Shown: positions 17,651 to 27,901 of the stretch, one piece after another
Layout of the letters: each line of letters starts with the position of its first letter
Position numbering within the stretch: position 1 is the first letter of the stretch
Source: Planctomycetota bacterium
GTDB lineage: Bacteria > Planctomycetota > B15-G4 > JADJEK01
Direction: 5' to 3'
Length of the DNA: 40,910 bases
Assembly: GCA_016213895.1 (NCBI GenBank)
Contig: JACQZJ010000155.1
Location: 12,273-53,182 of the forward strand
Program-made: the position numbers and the translations under genes
Notes under the pieces: generated by a model
Database searches by the model: none
Told to the model about the DNA's origin: nothing
What the model saw: the letters and a program-made list of their open reading frames with translations, nothing else

Positions 17651-17659
17651 CCGCGGCCG

Positions 17660-18694
17660 TCAGGGAGCGATCGTGCCGAAGGTGTTGGCGACGTAGACGT
17701 TCGAGCCCGGTGCGGTCTCGTCGTTGAGGTCGAAGCCGCCGCTGCCGCTCGCCCTGTTCTCCATGATGACGTGGCCGCCGCTCTGGACGAGGAGGCCGTC
17801 GTCGGTGGACTTCTTGAGCGTGTTCTTGCGCACCAAGGTCGAGGTAGAGATGTTCGCCAGCAGGATTTCCTCGTACCCAGCGCGTATCACCACGTTCTTC
17901 TCCAGCACACAGGCGCCGCCCCCGTACTGGATCCCGCGCTGGCCGAGCTTCTCGAACTTGTTCCGGGCGATCGTGTGCCCGACCGACCCGTTGGCGACCA
18001 GCAGGCCGCCCAGGGAATCCCGCACGTCGTTGTCCAGGACGGAGCAGTAGAGCGCGTAGAAGTCGGCCTTCTCCACGCGGTTCCCTGAGACCAGGCACAG
18101 GGTGCAACCGTCGCTGGCGTTGCCGAGCCGGATGCCGCACTCCCCGGCCTTCTTCGTGCGATTGCCCTCGATGGTGTTGCCGTTGCCCAGAACACGGATG
18201 CCGTTGACCGCGGCGTTCTCGATGCAGCACTTCCGCACACGGCAGCCGTCGCCGTCGATCTCGATCCCCTGGTCGCCGGCGCCATCGATGGAGCACTTGT
18301 CGATCAGCACCCCGGTCGAGTCCGCGATGCCGATGCCGTCCGTGCCGAGGTTCTCGAGCTTGCATTTGGCGATGGTGATCTGGTCCGAGAACTGGACGGA
18401 GATGCCCTCGGCACCCGAGTTCCTGATCTTGAGCGCGGCCGTGGGCCCCAGGCCTGCCGCGTCGATCGTGACCTTGTGCCCGCTCTTCGCGCGGATGGTC
18501 AGGTCGAGCGCGCCGTCGATGAGCACGTTCTCGTGGTAGACGCCCTGGGAGATCTCGATCACGTCGCCGGCTGCTGCCGCGTTGACCGCCGCCTGGATCG
18601 TGGCGTGGTCGCCGGGCACCTTGATCTTGCCCGCCTCGGCGTTGGCGCAGGTCAGCATGGCGGACAGAGCGAGACAGAAGCAGCGGAAACTCAT
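17660..18694 (-). CDS. Secreted right-handed parallel beta-helix protein
   Basis: A 344-residue exported protein. Residues 1-20 form a signal peptide ([15 protein letters not shown]). Next comes [20 protein letters not shown], the standard entry of pectate-lyase-like and NosD-like beta-helices. About ten PbH1-type coils follow with repeats such as [36 protein letters not shown] and [14 protein letters not shown]. Cysteines recur at similar coil positions. No lyase catalytic arginine or calcium set can be assigned, so it may bind polysaccharide or be structural. It is divergent from EF-G. ATG 18694 is the start that gives the signal peptide. Confidence 0.82.
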   Translation of the reverse strand: MSFRCFCLALSAMLTCANAEAGKIKVPGDHATIQAAVNAAAAGDVIEISQGVYHENVLIDGALDLTIRAKSGHKVTIDAAGLGPTAALKIRNSGAEGISVQFSDQITIAKCKLENLGTDGIGIADSTGVLIDKCSIDGAGDQGIEIDGDGCRVRKCCIENAAVNGIRVLGNGNTIEGNRTKKAGECGIRLGNASDGCTLCLVSGNRVEKADFYALYCSVLDNDVRDSLGGLLVANGSVGHTIARNKFEKLGQRGIQYGGGACVLEKNVVIRAGYEEILLANISTSTLVRKNTLKKSTDDGLLVQSGGHVIMENRASGSGGFDLNDETAPGSNVYVANTFGTIAP

Positions 18695-18756
18695 GGCGTT
18701 CCGCCGCGCCGCGCGCGGCCGAATCCGGGAAGGGTGCGGCGCGATGGCGTACGACA

Positions 18757-18765
18757 TGTTATAAG
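18757..18765 (+). promoter_or_regulatory. Extended -10 for EF-G; TTATAA core may act on both strands
   Basis: TGTTATAAG is an extended -10 element 55 bases before the EF-G ATG. Its TTATAA core is self-complementary, so the minus strand reads CTTATAACA towards the divergent beta-helix gene. It is the most AT-rich spot in the 126-base divergent gap. Confidence 0.45.
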
Positions 18766-18820
18766 TAGGGGTTTGATCACGATTCCCAGGAACCACGGGG
18801 AAGAGTCGGAACGTCCCATC

Positions 18821-20908
<2,088 letters not shown>

Positions 20909-20921
20909 CGGAGGCACGGCC

Positions 20922-21629
20922 ATGCAGCTTCGGGAAATGAACCACCGCAGCCCGATGCGCGCCTTCGAGCGCTCGGTCAAGGGAGGCCTGGCGCGCGGCA
21001 GCCTCGGCCTGGTGGCCGGCCGCGCCGGCGTGGGCAAGGACGCCTTCCTCACGGGAGTGGCGCTCGACCACCTCCTGCGCGGCGAGAAGGTCCTGCACGT
21101 GGCCGCGCAGCAGACCGTCGAGCACGTGCGCCAGCGCTACGAGGAGATCTTCGCTGACCTGGCGCGCACCGCGAACCTGGAGGAGCGCGCCCTGGCGCGC
21201 GAGGCCATGGAGCGCAACCGCATCATCCGCAGCTTCGCCGGCTGCGGCTTCGTGGTGGACCGGTTCGCCGGCACGTTGCATACGCTGCGCCAGTTCACCG
21301 CCTTCTTCCCCGACCTGATCGTCCTCGGCGGCCTGGACTTCGAGCAGGCCGAGACGCCGGCGCAGGTGGCCGAGGTGCTGGCGCTCGCGCGGCAGGTCGA
21401 CGCGAGGCTGTGGATGCCGGTGCGCGTGCACCGCCTCGAGCCCGGGGCCGACTGGCGCGAGATTCCGGCCGTGATCCAGCGCCTCGACGACTTGCCGGCC
21501 GTGGTCGTGCGCCTCGAGCCCCAGCCGCACTCGGTCCGCATCCGCCTGCTGAAGAACCGCCAGGAAGGCCCGCTGCCGGACCTCGACCTCGAGCTCGATC
21601 CCACGACCTTGCTCGTGAAGAGCGCCTGA
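20922..21629 (+). CDS. Small RecA-like P-loop ATPase of unknown function
   Basis: A 235-residue protein in an operon with EF-G. GGAGG lies directly before the ATG. It has a RecA/DnaB-like core: a Walker A motif GRAGVGKD at residues 33-40, the helix FLTGVALDHLLRGEKVLHVA, and a Walker B-like strand DLIVLGGLDF near residue 125. The Walker A motif ends in aspartate (D40), where serine or threonine normally binds magnesium, so catalysis may be altered or absent. Residues 170-235 alternate beta and charged stretches (RIRLLKNRQEG). No family name can be given with confidence. Cotranscription with EF-G hints at a housekeeping role. Confidence 0.7.
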   Translation: MQLREMNHRSPMRAFERSVKGGLARGSLGLVAGRAGVGKDAFLTGVALDHLLRGEKVLHVAAQQTVEHVRQRYEEIFADLARTANLEERALAREAMERNRIIRSFAGCGFVVDRFAGTLHTLRQFTAFFPDLIVLGGLDFEQAETPAQVAEVLALARQVDARLWMPVRVHRLEPGADWREIPAVIQRLDDLPAVVVRLEPQPHSVRIRLLKNRQEGPLPDLDLELDPTTLLVKSA

Positions 21630-21631
21630 GC

Positions 21632-21645
21632 GGCCGCGCGCGGCC
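21632..21645. terminator. GC palindrome at a convergent junction, candidate terminator
   Basis: GGCCGCGCGCGGCC is a perfect 14-base palindrome within the 19-base gap between the convergent P-loop ATPase and sulfatase genes. It resembles the palindrome at 17637. There is no T tract. Confidence 0.3.
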
Positions 21646-21648
21646 CCC

Positions 21649-23466
21649 TCAATCCTCCGTGGCGAGGAGCTCCTCGAGCGCGTCCACGAGTTCCTGGTAG
21701 GCGGCGAGCTGCTCGGGAGTGAGCCCGGGCGCGCCAGCGCCCAGGAGGTTGCTCACCTCCAGCGGGTCGATCTCCAGGTCGTAGAGGCTGTCCACGACCT
21801 TCGTTTTTGCGCCCTCGGTAGTGGTCACGCGTGTGAGCTTGTAGCCGGCGACGTTCCGCAGCGCGCGCTTGCTGTACGGTGCGTCCAGGAAGGAGAGCTT
21901 GACCATGTTGGAGAAGCTCCAGCCGAAGGGCAGGCCTGCGTCCGGCGCGACCACCTGGCAGATGATCGCGTGCTGGCCGCCGATCGTCTGCGGACCGCCG
22001 GGCACGGTGAGCGTCAGGCTGCCCTGCGGATCGAGCGGGACCGGCAGCAGGGCGAAGTAGGGCGAAGGGATGAGCAGCCCCCCGGCGATCGGGAAGGGAG
22101 CAAAGGTGAAGCTCGCGAGGAGCAGCGCCAGGGCGCCGGGCGGGCCGTTCTCGAGGCTGAGAAGGGCCGTGTTCCCCGGGAAGAGGGGCTGGCCGCAGGC
22201 GCTCAGACAGGAACCTCCCGGACCGCCCAGGCCCAGGTCCTTCTGGCACATGCTCTCCGGGTAGGGCTCTCCGTCGATGAGATTCGGGCCGAACCGCTCC
22301 GCGAAGTCGTAGGCGTGCGCAGAGGGAAGGGCGGGATTCGCCAGGAAGCGCACCAGGCTCATGCCGTCAACGGTCGCGCCGGGCAGCGCCGTTTCGAGGT
22401 CCACGCCCGCGATCTCGGCCACGGTCGGGAACACGTCCACGCCGTGCACCAGGGCGGCGCACTGGCTGCCAGGCGCGAGCACCAGCGGTCCGGCGACGAT
22501 GAGCGGTACGTTGATGCCTCCCTCGAAGACCGTGCCCTTGGCCTTCTTCTCGTCGATCGGAGGCGCGACGACCGGGCCCGGAGTGCCGTTGTCGGCGATG
22601 AAGATCACCGTGGTGCGCTGCATGACCAACGGATCGATGCTCGAGAGCAGCCGGCCCAACTCGCAGTCGAGAGCCTCGACCACGGCCTTGTAGTAGGGCC
22701 GCGGGTCCACTGTCGCGGGCGGGGCGCTCGAGAGGTCCTGCGAGTAGAGGCCCGCGGGCGGCACGTGCCAGGGAGCGTGGGGGGCGTTGAACGCCACGCA
22801 ACACAGCCAGGGCTCGCTCGCGCCCGCGAGCCAGGCGAGAGCGGAGTCCACGGTGTCGGTGGTGGCGTAGACGTTCGTCTGGCTCGCCACGCCGTTCGTG
22901 ACCTTCTCCCAGTCGAAGTAGCCGTGCGAGCCGCGCGCGTCGAGGTTCAGCAGGCTTCCGGCAAAGTGCGACCAGCCCGCATCGTTCGGCCCGGCGAGGC
23001 CTCCCGCTTCCTTGCTGTGCAGGTGCCACTTGCCGAAACAGCCGTGCGCGTAGAGTGCGCCGGTCCCGATGTCCAGCATCTCCGGCAGCGTGACCTCGCT
23101 CGCCGGCAGGACCGCCTCGTCCTCCTCATGCACGACGCAGCCGAGGCCGGTGCGAAAGGAGTGGCGCCCGGTCTGCAGACAGGCCCGAGTGGGCGAACAA
23201 AGCGGGTTCACGTAGGCGTTCCGGAACAGGACGCCGCTCGTCGCGAGCGAGTCGATGACCGGCAGAACGGGCAGGTCGGTCCCCTCGCCGTAGGCCGGGA
23301 CCATGTCCACGCCGAGGTCGTCGGCGATGACGATGAGCACGTTTGGAGGCGGAGCCGGAGGCTGGATCTCGCCGCCGAAGGCAGGCGAGACGAGAGTCCC
23401 GGCGATCGCCGAGAATGACCATGGAATGAACGGGCCGCTCGCGCGGCCGGCTCTGCGCCTTTTCAT
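21649..23466 (-). CDS. Secreted sulfatase with an inserted beta domain
   Basis: A type I sulfatase of 605 residues. Residues 1-32 look like a signal peptide ending PAFGG. Active-site elements are IADDLG (D49, D50), CSPTR at 90-94, whose cysteine becomes formylglycine, GKWH (K146, H148), NAPHAPWH (H230) and ADNG (D292, N293). The fold is interrupted at about 408-528 by LGLGGPGGSCLSACG through WSFSNMVKLSFL. This resembles a roughly 110-residue glycine/proline-rich beta domain usually found at the C-terminus of secreted proteins in planctomycete-like genomes. After it the sulfatase resumes with GYKLTRVTT, LYDLEIDPLEVSNLL. The substrate is probably a sulfated polysaccharide or small ester. GGGAG precedes the ATG by about eight bases. 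No maturation enzyme is nearby. Confidence 0.88.
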   Translation of the reverse strand: MKRRRAGRASGPFIPWSFSAIAGTLVSPAFGGEIQPPAPPPNVLIVIADDLGVDMVPAYGEGTDLPVLPVIDSLATSGVLFRNAYVNPLCSPTRACLQTGRHSFRTGLGCVVHEEDEAVLPASEVTLPEMLDIGTGALYAHGCFGKWHLHSKEAGGLAGPNDAGWSHFAGSLLNLDARGSHGYFDWEKVTNGVASQTNVYATTDTVDSALAWLAGASEPWLCCVAFNAPHAPWHVPPAGLYSQDLSSAPPATVDPRPYYKAVVEALDCELGRLLSSIDPLVMQRTTVIFIADNGTPGPVVAPPIDEKKAKGTVFEGGINVPLIVAGPLVLAPGSQCAALVHGVDVFPTVAEIAGVDLETALPGATVDGMSLVRFLANPALPSAHAYDFAERFGPNLIDGEPYPESMCQKDLGLGGPGGSCLSACGQPLFPGNTALLSLENGPPGALALLLASFTFAPFPIAGGLLIPSPYFALLPVPLDPQGSLTLTVPGGPQTIGGQHAIICQVVAPDAGLPFGWSFSNMVKLSFLDAPYSKRALRNVAGYKLTRVTTTEGAKTKVVDSLYDLEIDPLEVSNLLGAGAPGLTPEQLAAYQELVDALEELLATED

Positions 23467-23569
23467 CGCGTTTCTCCCGGAGCCTGGCCCCTCGCGGAGC
23501 TCCGGCTCCTCTCGCGGAATTGCGCCGAATTGCGGTCCCCGAACTGCGAGAAGGAAACACGACGATTCC

Positions 23570-23800
23570 GAGCCGTGCAAGCGGATTCTGCGCGCAGACG
23601 CGCTGAGACCCTGGAAAATACAGGGCGTCGACAACGTCGACCTACCGCCCGGTGGGCTCGATGGGAACGGCGACGGCGTGATCACCGTAGTGGTCGGCGC
23701 CATCCCGGACGGTCCGACCGGCGGAGACAGCGCGATAGCGGTCTTCGGCAGTCGCGCCGAGGCCGAGCAGGCGTTCGGCGAGAGCTTCCCCGGCAATTGA
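23570..23800 (+). pseudogene. 3' remnant of an unknown gene with an EF-hand-like loop
   Basis: An open stretch with good protein character at its end (VDLPPGGLDGNGDGVITVVV, FGSRAEAEQAFGESFPG) but no ATG, GTG or TTG start in a sensible place. The frame runs upstream into the antisense of the sulfatase. DGNGDGVIT matches a calcium-binding EF-hand or dockerin-type loop. Its TGA is followed at once by GGAGGAC, the ribosome binding site of the lipoprotein gene, which suggests an old operon whose first gene lost its 5' end. It could also be a short protein with an atypical start. Confidence 0.4.
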
Positions 23801-23810
23801 GGAGGACGCT

Positions 23811-24347
23811 GTGCAGCCGCGATGGTGCCTTCCCTCTTTCGCCTCCGTGCTTGTGATTGGTCTGGGATGCGGGTGCCAAGCCGGGTGGGATGAGCCCCCT
23901 TCCGACCCATGGCTTCATCCGCTTCCAGCAGACCTGAGCTCCGGGTTCGAGGCTGTATCGCCAGAGCGCTTCAGGGTAGTGCCGGAGGCCCAGCAGGCGG
24001 AAGCGCAGGAGATGCTCGTCGATCGGCCGTACGCAGTGATTTCGCTGGGGGCCGCGCAAGACTACGGTCTCGGCGCTGCCGGGGATCTGCCGGCCCAGGG
24101 CATGTTCGTGCTGTTGCGCGGCGTGGACGTGGAGACGGATGAGAACACCTCTTCGAGATCGGACAAGTTCCTGGTGCAGTGGAGGGACGCGGCAGTGCAT
24201 GTGATCTCCCTTGCCACGTTGAGTCGGTTCACGCCGGCAAAGCGCCGAGCGCTGGTCGCCCTTCTGCCGGCCGAACCCAAGGAGGTCTTCACAAGCCTGT
24301 GGATCGCGAGATGCGGGGATCTTCCGCCCTTGTCGGAACGGAGGTAG
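23811..24347 (+). CDS. Small lipoprotein of unknown function
   Basis: A 178-residue lipoprotein. It starts with GTG six bases after GGAGGAC. The signal peptide WCLPSFASVLVIGLGC ends in a lipobox with the acylated cysteine at about residue 20, followed by a second cysteine. The mature part is soluble and matches no family I know. The core VVPEAQQAEAQEMLVDRP and FVLLRGVDVE recurs, decayed, in the next 600 bases. Two cysteine-containing or aromatic stretches (FLVQWRDAAVHV, LWIARCGDLPP) lie near the end. The protein is probably anchored in the outer or inner membrane, periplasmic face. Confidence 0.65.
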   Translation: MQPRWCLPSFASVLVIGLGCGCQAGWDEPPSDPWLHPLPADLSSGFEAVSPERFRVVPEAQQAEAQEMLVDRPYAVISLGAAQDYGLGAAGDLPAQGMFVLLRGVDVETDENTSSRSDKFLVQWRDAAVHVISLATLSRFTPAKRRALVALLPAEPKEVFTSLWIARCGDLPPLSERR

Positions 24348-24442
24348 CGCCGGCCCTGGTGTCCCGGAAGTAGTATCGCGCCAACGGCCGGGTTCGAGAG
24401 GATGGGCGGCAGGTGCGGTATGCAATGCCAGGGGACCGGGGA

Positions 24443-24910
24443 ATGGAGGGAGGCGCGGTCTACCGGTCATCTTGGTGGCGGGGGCCGGCACCCTGGCTTG
24501 TTTGGGCCTGATGCTCTGCCCGTAGGGGCCGTACCCGCCGGGTAGCTGTGCGCGGTACGGGCCGTCGGTTCGGAAGAGGGCCGCCAAGGTGCGGGCGGAG
24601 GACCGGTCTTGCGTGGTCCCGGACCGCTGCCAACCGGAAGCGCGGGCGCTGCTCGCGGCGAAGCCACGGGTGCTGCTGCGCGGCCTGGACTTCGAGCGGC
24701 GCCGGTGCCAGCCAGGTTCGTCACGGCGCCGGCAGCACGGGACTGCTTCGCGCCCCGCCAGCGCGTGCCGGACTACTCCGTCGGTGTGGCGTCCCGGCGC
24801 GGTGGGGGTCGACCGGACATCCCGGGCGCCAGCCAGCTTCGGGACCGCGGGCGCGGCGCCGACCGCGGCGCTGGGGATCGGCCATGCCGGGAGGCGCGTG
24901 TTCCGGCTAG
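24443..24910 (+). pseudogene. Decayed second copy of the upstream lipoprotein gene
   Basis: This covers most of the 605-base gap between 24347 and 24953. One frame shows a lipoprotein signal (RRGLPVILVAGAGTLACLGL) ending in a TAG, then continues with VVPDRCQPEARALLAAKP and VLLRGLDFE. These align without gaps to VVPEAQQAEAQEMLVDRP (8 of 18 identical) and VLLRGVDVE (7 of 9 identical) of the intact lipoprotein at 23811, but here the two blocks are joined directly and the roughly 20 residues between them are gone. Beyond that, coding-like sequence shifts to another frame (FVTAPAARDCFAPRQRVPDY). Stops and frame changes make it a pseudogene. Nothing else is seen in this gap. Confidence 0.55.
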
Positions 24911-24952
24911 AGTTCCAGCATGGCCCCCGCAAGCTGAAGGGCGAACGCCTGC

Positions 24953-26206
24953 ATGCGCATCCTCCTGGTCACCGCCGCTTTCCTTCCCGAGTCGATCGGC
25001 GGCGTGGAGCTGCACGTGCGCGGCATCGCGCGCGAGCTGCTCCGGGAACACCAGGTCCTGATCTTCTGCCGCGGGGCCGATCCGAAGCGCCCCGAGTTCG
25101 ACCTCGAGCGCTACCAGGTCGACGGCATCGACGTGGCGCGCCTCAACTACCTGTTCGGCGACTGCACCAGCTTCGAGCGCATCTACCTGAATCCGGCGAT
25201 CCGGGCGCGCTTCGAACAGGTGCTCGCCGAGTTCCAGCCGGACGTGGTGCACGTCCACCACCTGACCTGCCTGTCGACCGACCTCATCGACGCGGCGCGC
25301 CAGCACGGGGCCGGCGTGGCCATGACGCTGCACGACTTCTGGATGGGCTGCCCGCGCGGCCAGCGCATGACTCCCGACCTGCAGCTCTGCCAGGACATCG
25401 TGCCCGAGAGGTGCGCGGCCTGCCTGGCGCGCATGTGGGGCGGGTGGTTTGGCCGCGGCCGCGACCTGGAGCAGCTCGCCGCGTACCACGAGTGGGTGCA
25501 CGGGCTCTTGCTGCGCGTGGACCGCCTGATCACGCCGTCGGCGTCGTCAAGGGAGGTCTTCAGCCGCTACGGCATTCCGCGCGAGCGCATCACCGTGGTG
25601 GAGAACGGCCTCGACCACGCGCCTTTTCAGGCGATCGCGCGCGCGCCCGCGGACGTGTTCCGTTTCGGCTTCATCGGCAGCGTGCTGCCGACCAAGGGCG
25701 TGCATGTCCTCATCGACGCGTTCGCGCGCCTCGGCCGCGCGGGCGCGCGGCTCGACATCCACGGCGAGATCCTGCCGTGGCACGAGGTCTCTGACTACGG
25801 GGCGCGGCTCCAGGCGCAGGCCGCGCCTCTGGGCGAGCGCGTGCGCTTCCACGGCCGCTACGCGCAGGAAGACCTGCCGCGCATCCTCGGCGCGCTCGAC
25901 GCCCTGGTGGTGCCGTCCCTCTGGTACGAGGCCTTCTGCCTGACGCTGCGCGAGGGCTTCCTCGCCGGCGTGCCGGTCCTGGTCTCGAACCTCGGCGCCA
26001 TGGCCGAGGGCGTGGAGGACGGCGTGACCGCGCTGCTCTTCGAGCCCGGGAACCCTGCCGCGCTCGCCGCGCAGATGGCGCGGATCATGGACGACGCCGG
26101 CCTGCGCGCCCGGCTCGCCGCGTCGCGCAAGTGCGTGCGCACGATCGCCGAGAACGCGGCCGAACTCCTGGCGATCTACCGTTCGCTCGCGCGCCGGGCC
26201 CGTTGA
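24953..26206 (+). CDS. GT4 family glycosyltransferase
   Basis: GT-B glycosyltransferase of 417 residues that opens the main glycan operon. The N-terminal domain has TAAFLPESIGGVELHVRG and VVHVHHL. LHDFWMGC begins the four-cysteine segment, spacing C-x12-C-x7-C-x2-C. The donor domain has FGFIGSVLPTKGVHVL, EX7E in WYEAFCLTLRE, and NLGAMAEGV. The gene directly follows the decayed lipoprotein copy, so its promoter is uncertain. Its stop overlaps the next start by one base (TGATG at 26204-26208), a sign of coupling. Donor sugar unknown. Confidence 0.88.
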   Translation: MRILLVTAAFLPESIGGVELHVRGIARELLREHQVLIFCRGADPKRPEFDLERYQVDGIDVARLNYLFGDCTSFERIYLNPAIRARFEQVLAEFQPDVVHVHHLTCLSTDLIDAARQHGAGVAMTLHDFWMGCPRGQRMTPDLQLCQDIVPERCAACLARMWGGWFGRGRDLEQLAAYHEWVHGLLLRVDRLITPSASSREVFSRYGIPRERITVVENGLDHAPFQAIARAPADVFRFGFIGSVLPTKGVHVLIDAFARLGRAGARLDIHGEILPWHEVSDYGARLQAQAAPLGERVRFHGRYAQEDLPRILGALDALVVPSLWYEAFCLTLREGFLAGVPVLVSNLGAMAEGVEDGVTALLFEPGNPAALAAQMARIMDDAGLRARLAASRKCVRTIAENAAELLAIYRSLARRAR

Positions 26207-27900
26207 TGCGCATCCTCTTCGTCACGCACCAGTACCCGCCGCGCTTCCAGACCGGCACGGAACTCTACGCCGACAGGCTGGCGCGGAAGCTCATGGATCC
26301 CCTGGGCCACGAGGTGCGCGTCTTCACCTTCGAGCCGGGCGCTGGCTGCCCGCGCGCGGCCTTCTCGGAGCAGGAGACCGAGCACGAGGGCCTCCGCGTG
26401 CGGCGCGTGTTCCTGGAGCGCGAGGCGGCGGCGAACCCCGTCCTCGCGTCGTACTATTACGTGCTCCTCGGCAAGTCCTTCGGCCGACTCCTCGACGAGT
26501 TCCGGCCGCACGTGGCGCACGTCTTCCACGCCGCCTTCCTCGGCGCCTCGCTCATCGAGGAGGCGCGCCTGCGCCGCGTGCCGGCGGTCGTCAGCCTGAT
26601 GGATGACTGGTTCCTCTGCCCCACGGCGCAGCTTCTCAGGGCGCGCGCGGGCGGCGTCTGCCCCGGACCCGACCTTGCCGCCTGCCTGGACTGCCTGGCG
26701 GCACAGGACGCGGGCCTGGAACCGCTCCGGCGCGTCACGGCCCGGGAGGGCTTCGTCGCGCCTCCGCACGCGGCGCTTCGCGCGCTCGAGGCGCGGCCGC
26801 GCTTCCTGCGCCAGATCCTGGAGAGCGCCAACCGCATCGTGGCACCCTCGCAGACGCTGCGCGCGCTCTTCGCGCGCTTTGGCTATGACCCGCGGTCCAT
26901 CCACCTGGTGCGCTACGGCGTCGAACCGCCGCCGCGGAGCACGCGCTTGCGCCCGGCCGGCGGCACGCTGCGCGTGGGCTATATCGGCAGCATCAACCGG
27001 CCGAAGGGCGCGTGCCTTCTGGCCGAGGCGGCCGCCGGTCTGGCGGGCGACCTCTCGGTCGATATCTTCGGCGACGACACGCTCTTCCCCGACTACGCCG
27101 ATGAGGTGCGCGCGGCCGCGCAGGGCGACCCGCGCGTGCGCCTGCGCGGCGCCTTGCAGCCCGAGCGCGTGTACGAGACGCTCGCTGGCCTCGACCTGCT
27201 GGTCGTGCCCTCGCTCTGGCACGAGAACACGCCCTTCGTGGTGCTCGAGGCGCAGGCCGCGGGCGTGCCCGTGCTCGGCGCGGACGTGCCGGGCATCGCC
27301 GAGATCGTCGCCGATCGGGTGAACGGGCGCCTCTTCCGCGCGGGCGACGCCGCCCATCTGCGCGCGCTGCTCTCGGAGCTCTTGCGCGACCGCGCTGAGG
27401 TGCGCAGCATGGCGGCGCGCTCGGGCGACGTGAGGACGCTATTGGAGAACGCCAGGGACTTCGAGGAGATGTACGCGGAGCTGAAGGGCGCCGCGCCCGC
27501 GGGCGCGCCGCAGGAGGAGCGCGCCCAGATCCTGGAACGGCACGCCGACCACCTGCTCGGCCAGCTCTACCACCAGCTCGAGCGGATCCAGGAGCTGCGC
27601 TCCGCGGGCGAAGCCCTCGGCGCGGAGGTCCGGCGCCTCGAGGGCTACCCGGCCGCGCTCGACTCCGCCCAAAGGACCGTCAACGAACTCGGGACCGCGC
27701 TCTTCGGCCAGAAGGAAGTGGAGCTCGACCTGCGGCGCCGCATGGCCGAACTCGAGGCCGAGGAGCGGGTCAAGGCGGCGCACATCGAGCGGCTGACGCG
27801 CGACCTCGAGCGCATCTGGCGGAGCCCGCCGCGCCGGGCGCTGCGCTTCCTGCGCCGGTTGCTCGGGGGCGGCGTGGCAGCCGGCGGCGGATCGGGCTGA
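26206..27900 (+). CDS. GT4 family glycosyltransferase with C-terminal coiled coil
   Basis: A 564-residue protein. Residues 1-430 are a GT4 enzyme: THQYPPRFQTGTELYADRLA, the four-cysteine segment after MDDWFLC (C-x13-C-x7-C-x2-C), VGYIGSINRPKGACLL and EX7E in WHENTPFVVLE. Residues about 435-545 are rich in E, R, L and Q with heptad character (LERHADHLLGQLYHQLERIQ, ELEAEERVKAAHIERL) and are probably a coiled coil. The end is basic and glycine-rich (RRALRFLRRLLGGGVA), perhaps a membrane-touching helix. The coiled coil may tether it to another enzyme or a chain-length partner. It overlaps the previous stop by one base and is followed after one base by a GT2 gene. Confidence 0.88.
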   Translation: MRILFVTHQYPPRFQTGTELYADRLARKLMDPLGHEVRVFTFEPGAGCPRAAFSEQETEHEGLRVRRVFLEREAAANPVLASYYYVLLGKSFGRLLDEFRPHVAHVFHAAFLGASLIEEARLRRVPAVVSLMDDWFLCPTAQLLRARAGGVCPGPDLAACLDCLAAQDAGLEPLRRVTAREGFVAPPHAALRALEARPRFLRQILESANRIVAPSQTLRALFARFGYDPRSIHLVRYGVEPPPRSTRLRPAGGTLRVGYIGSINRPKGACLLAEAAAGLAGDLSVDIFGDDTLFPDYADEVRAAAQGDPRVRLRGALQPERVYETLAGLDLLVVPSLWHENTPFVVLEAQAAGVPVLGADVPGIAEIVADRVNGRLFRAGDAAHLRALLSELLRDRAEVRSMAARSGDVRTLLENARDFEEMYAELKGAAPAGAPQEERAQILERHADHLLGQLYHQLERIQELRSAGEALGAEVRRLEGYPAALDSAQRTVNELGTALFGQKEVELDLRRRMAELEAEERVKAAHIERLTRDLERIWRSPPRRALRFLRRLLGGGVAAGGGSG

Positions 27901-27901
27901 G

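Noticed and set aside
24380-24395. GGGTTCGAG as a tRNA T-arm
   Set aside because: No acceptor stem or anticodon arm can be folded around it.
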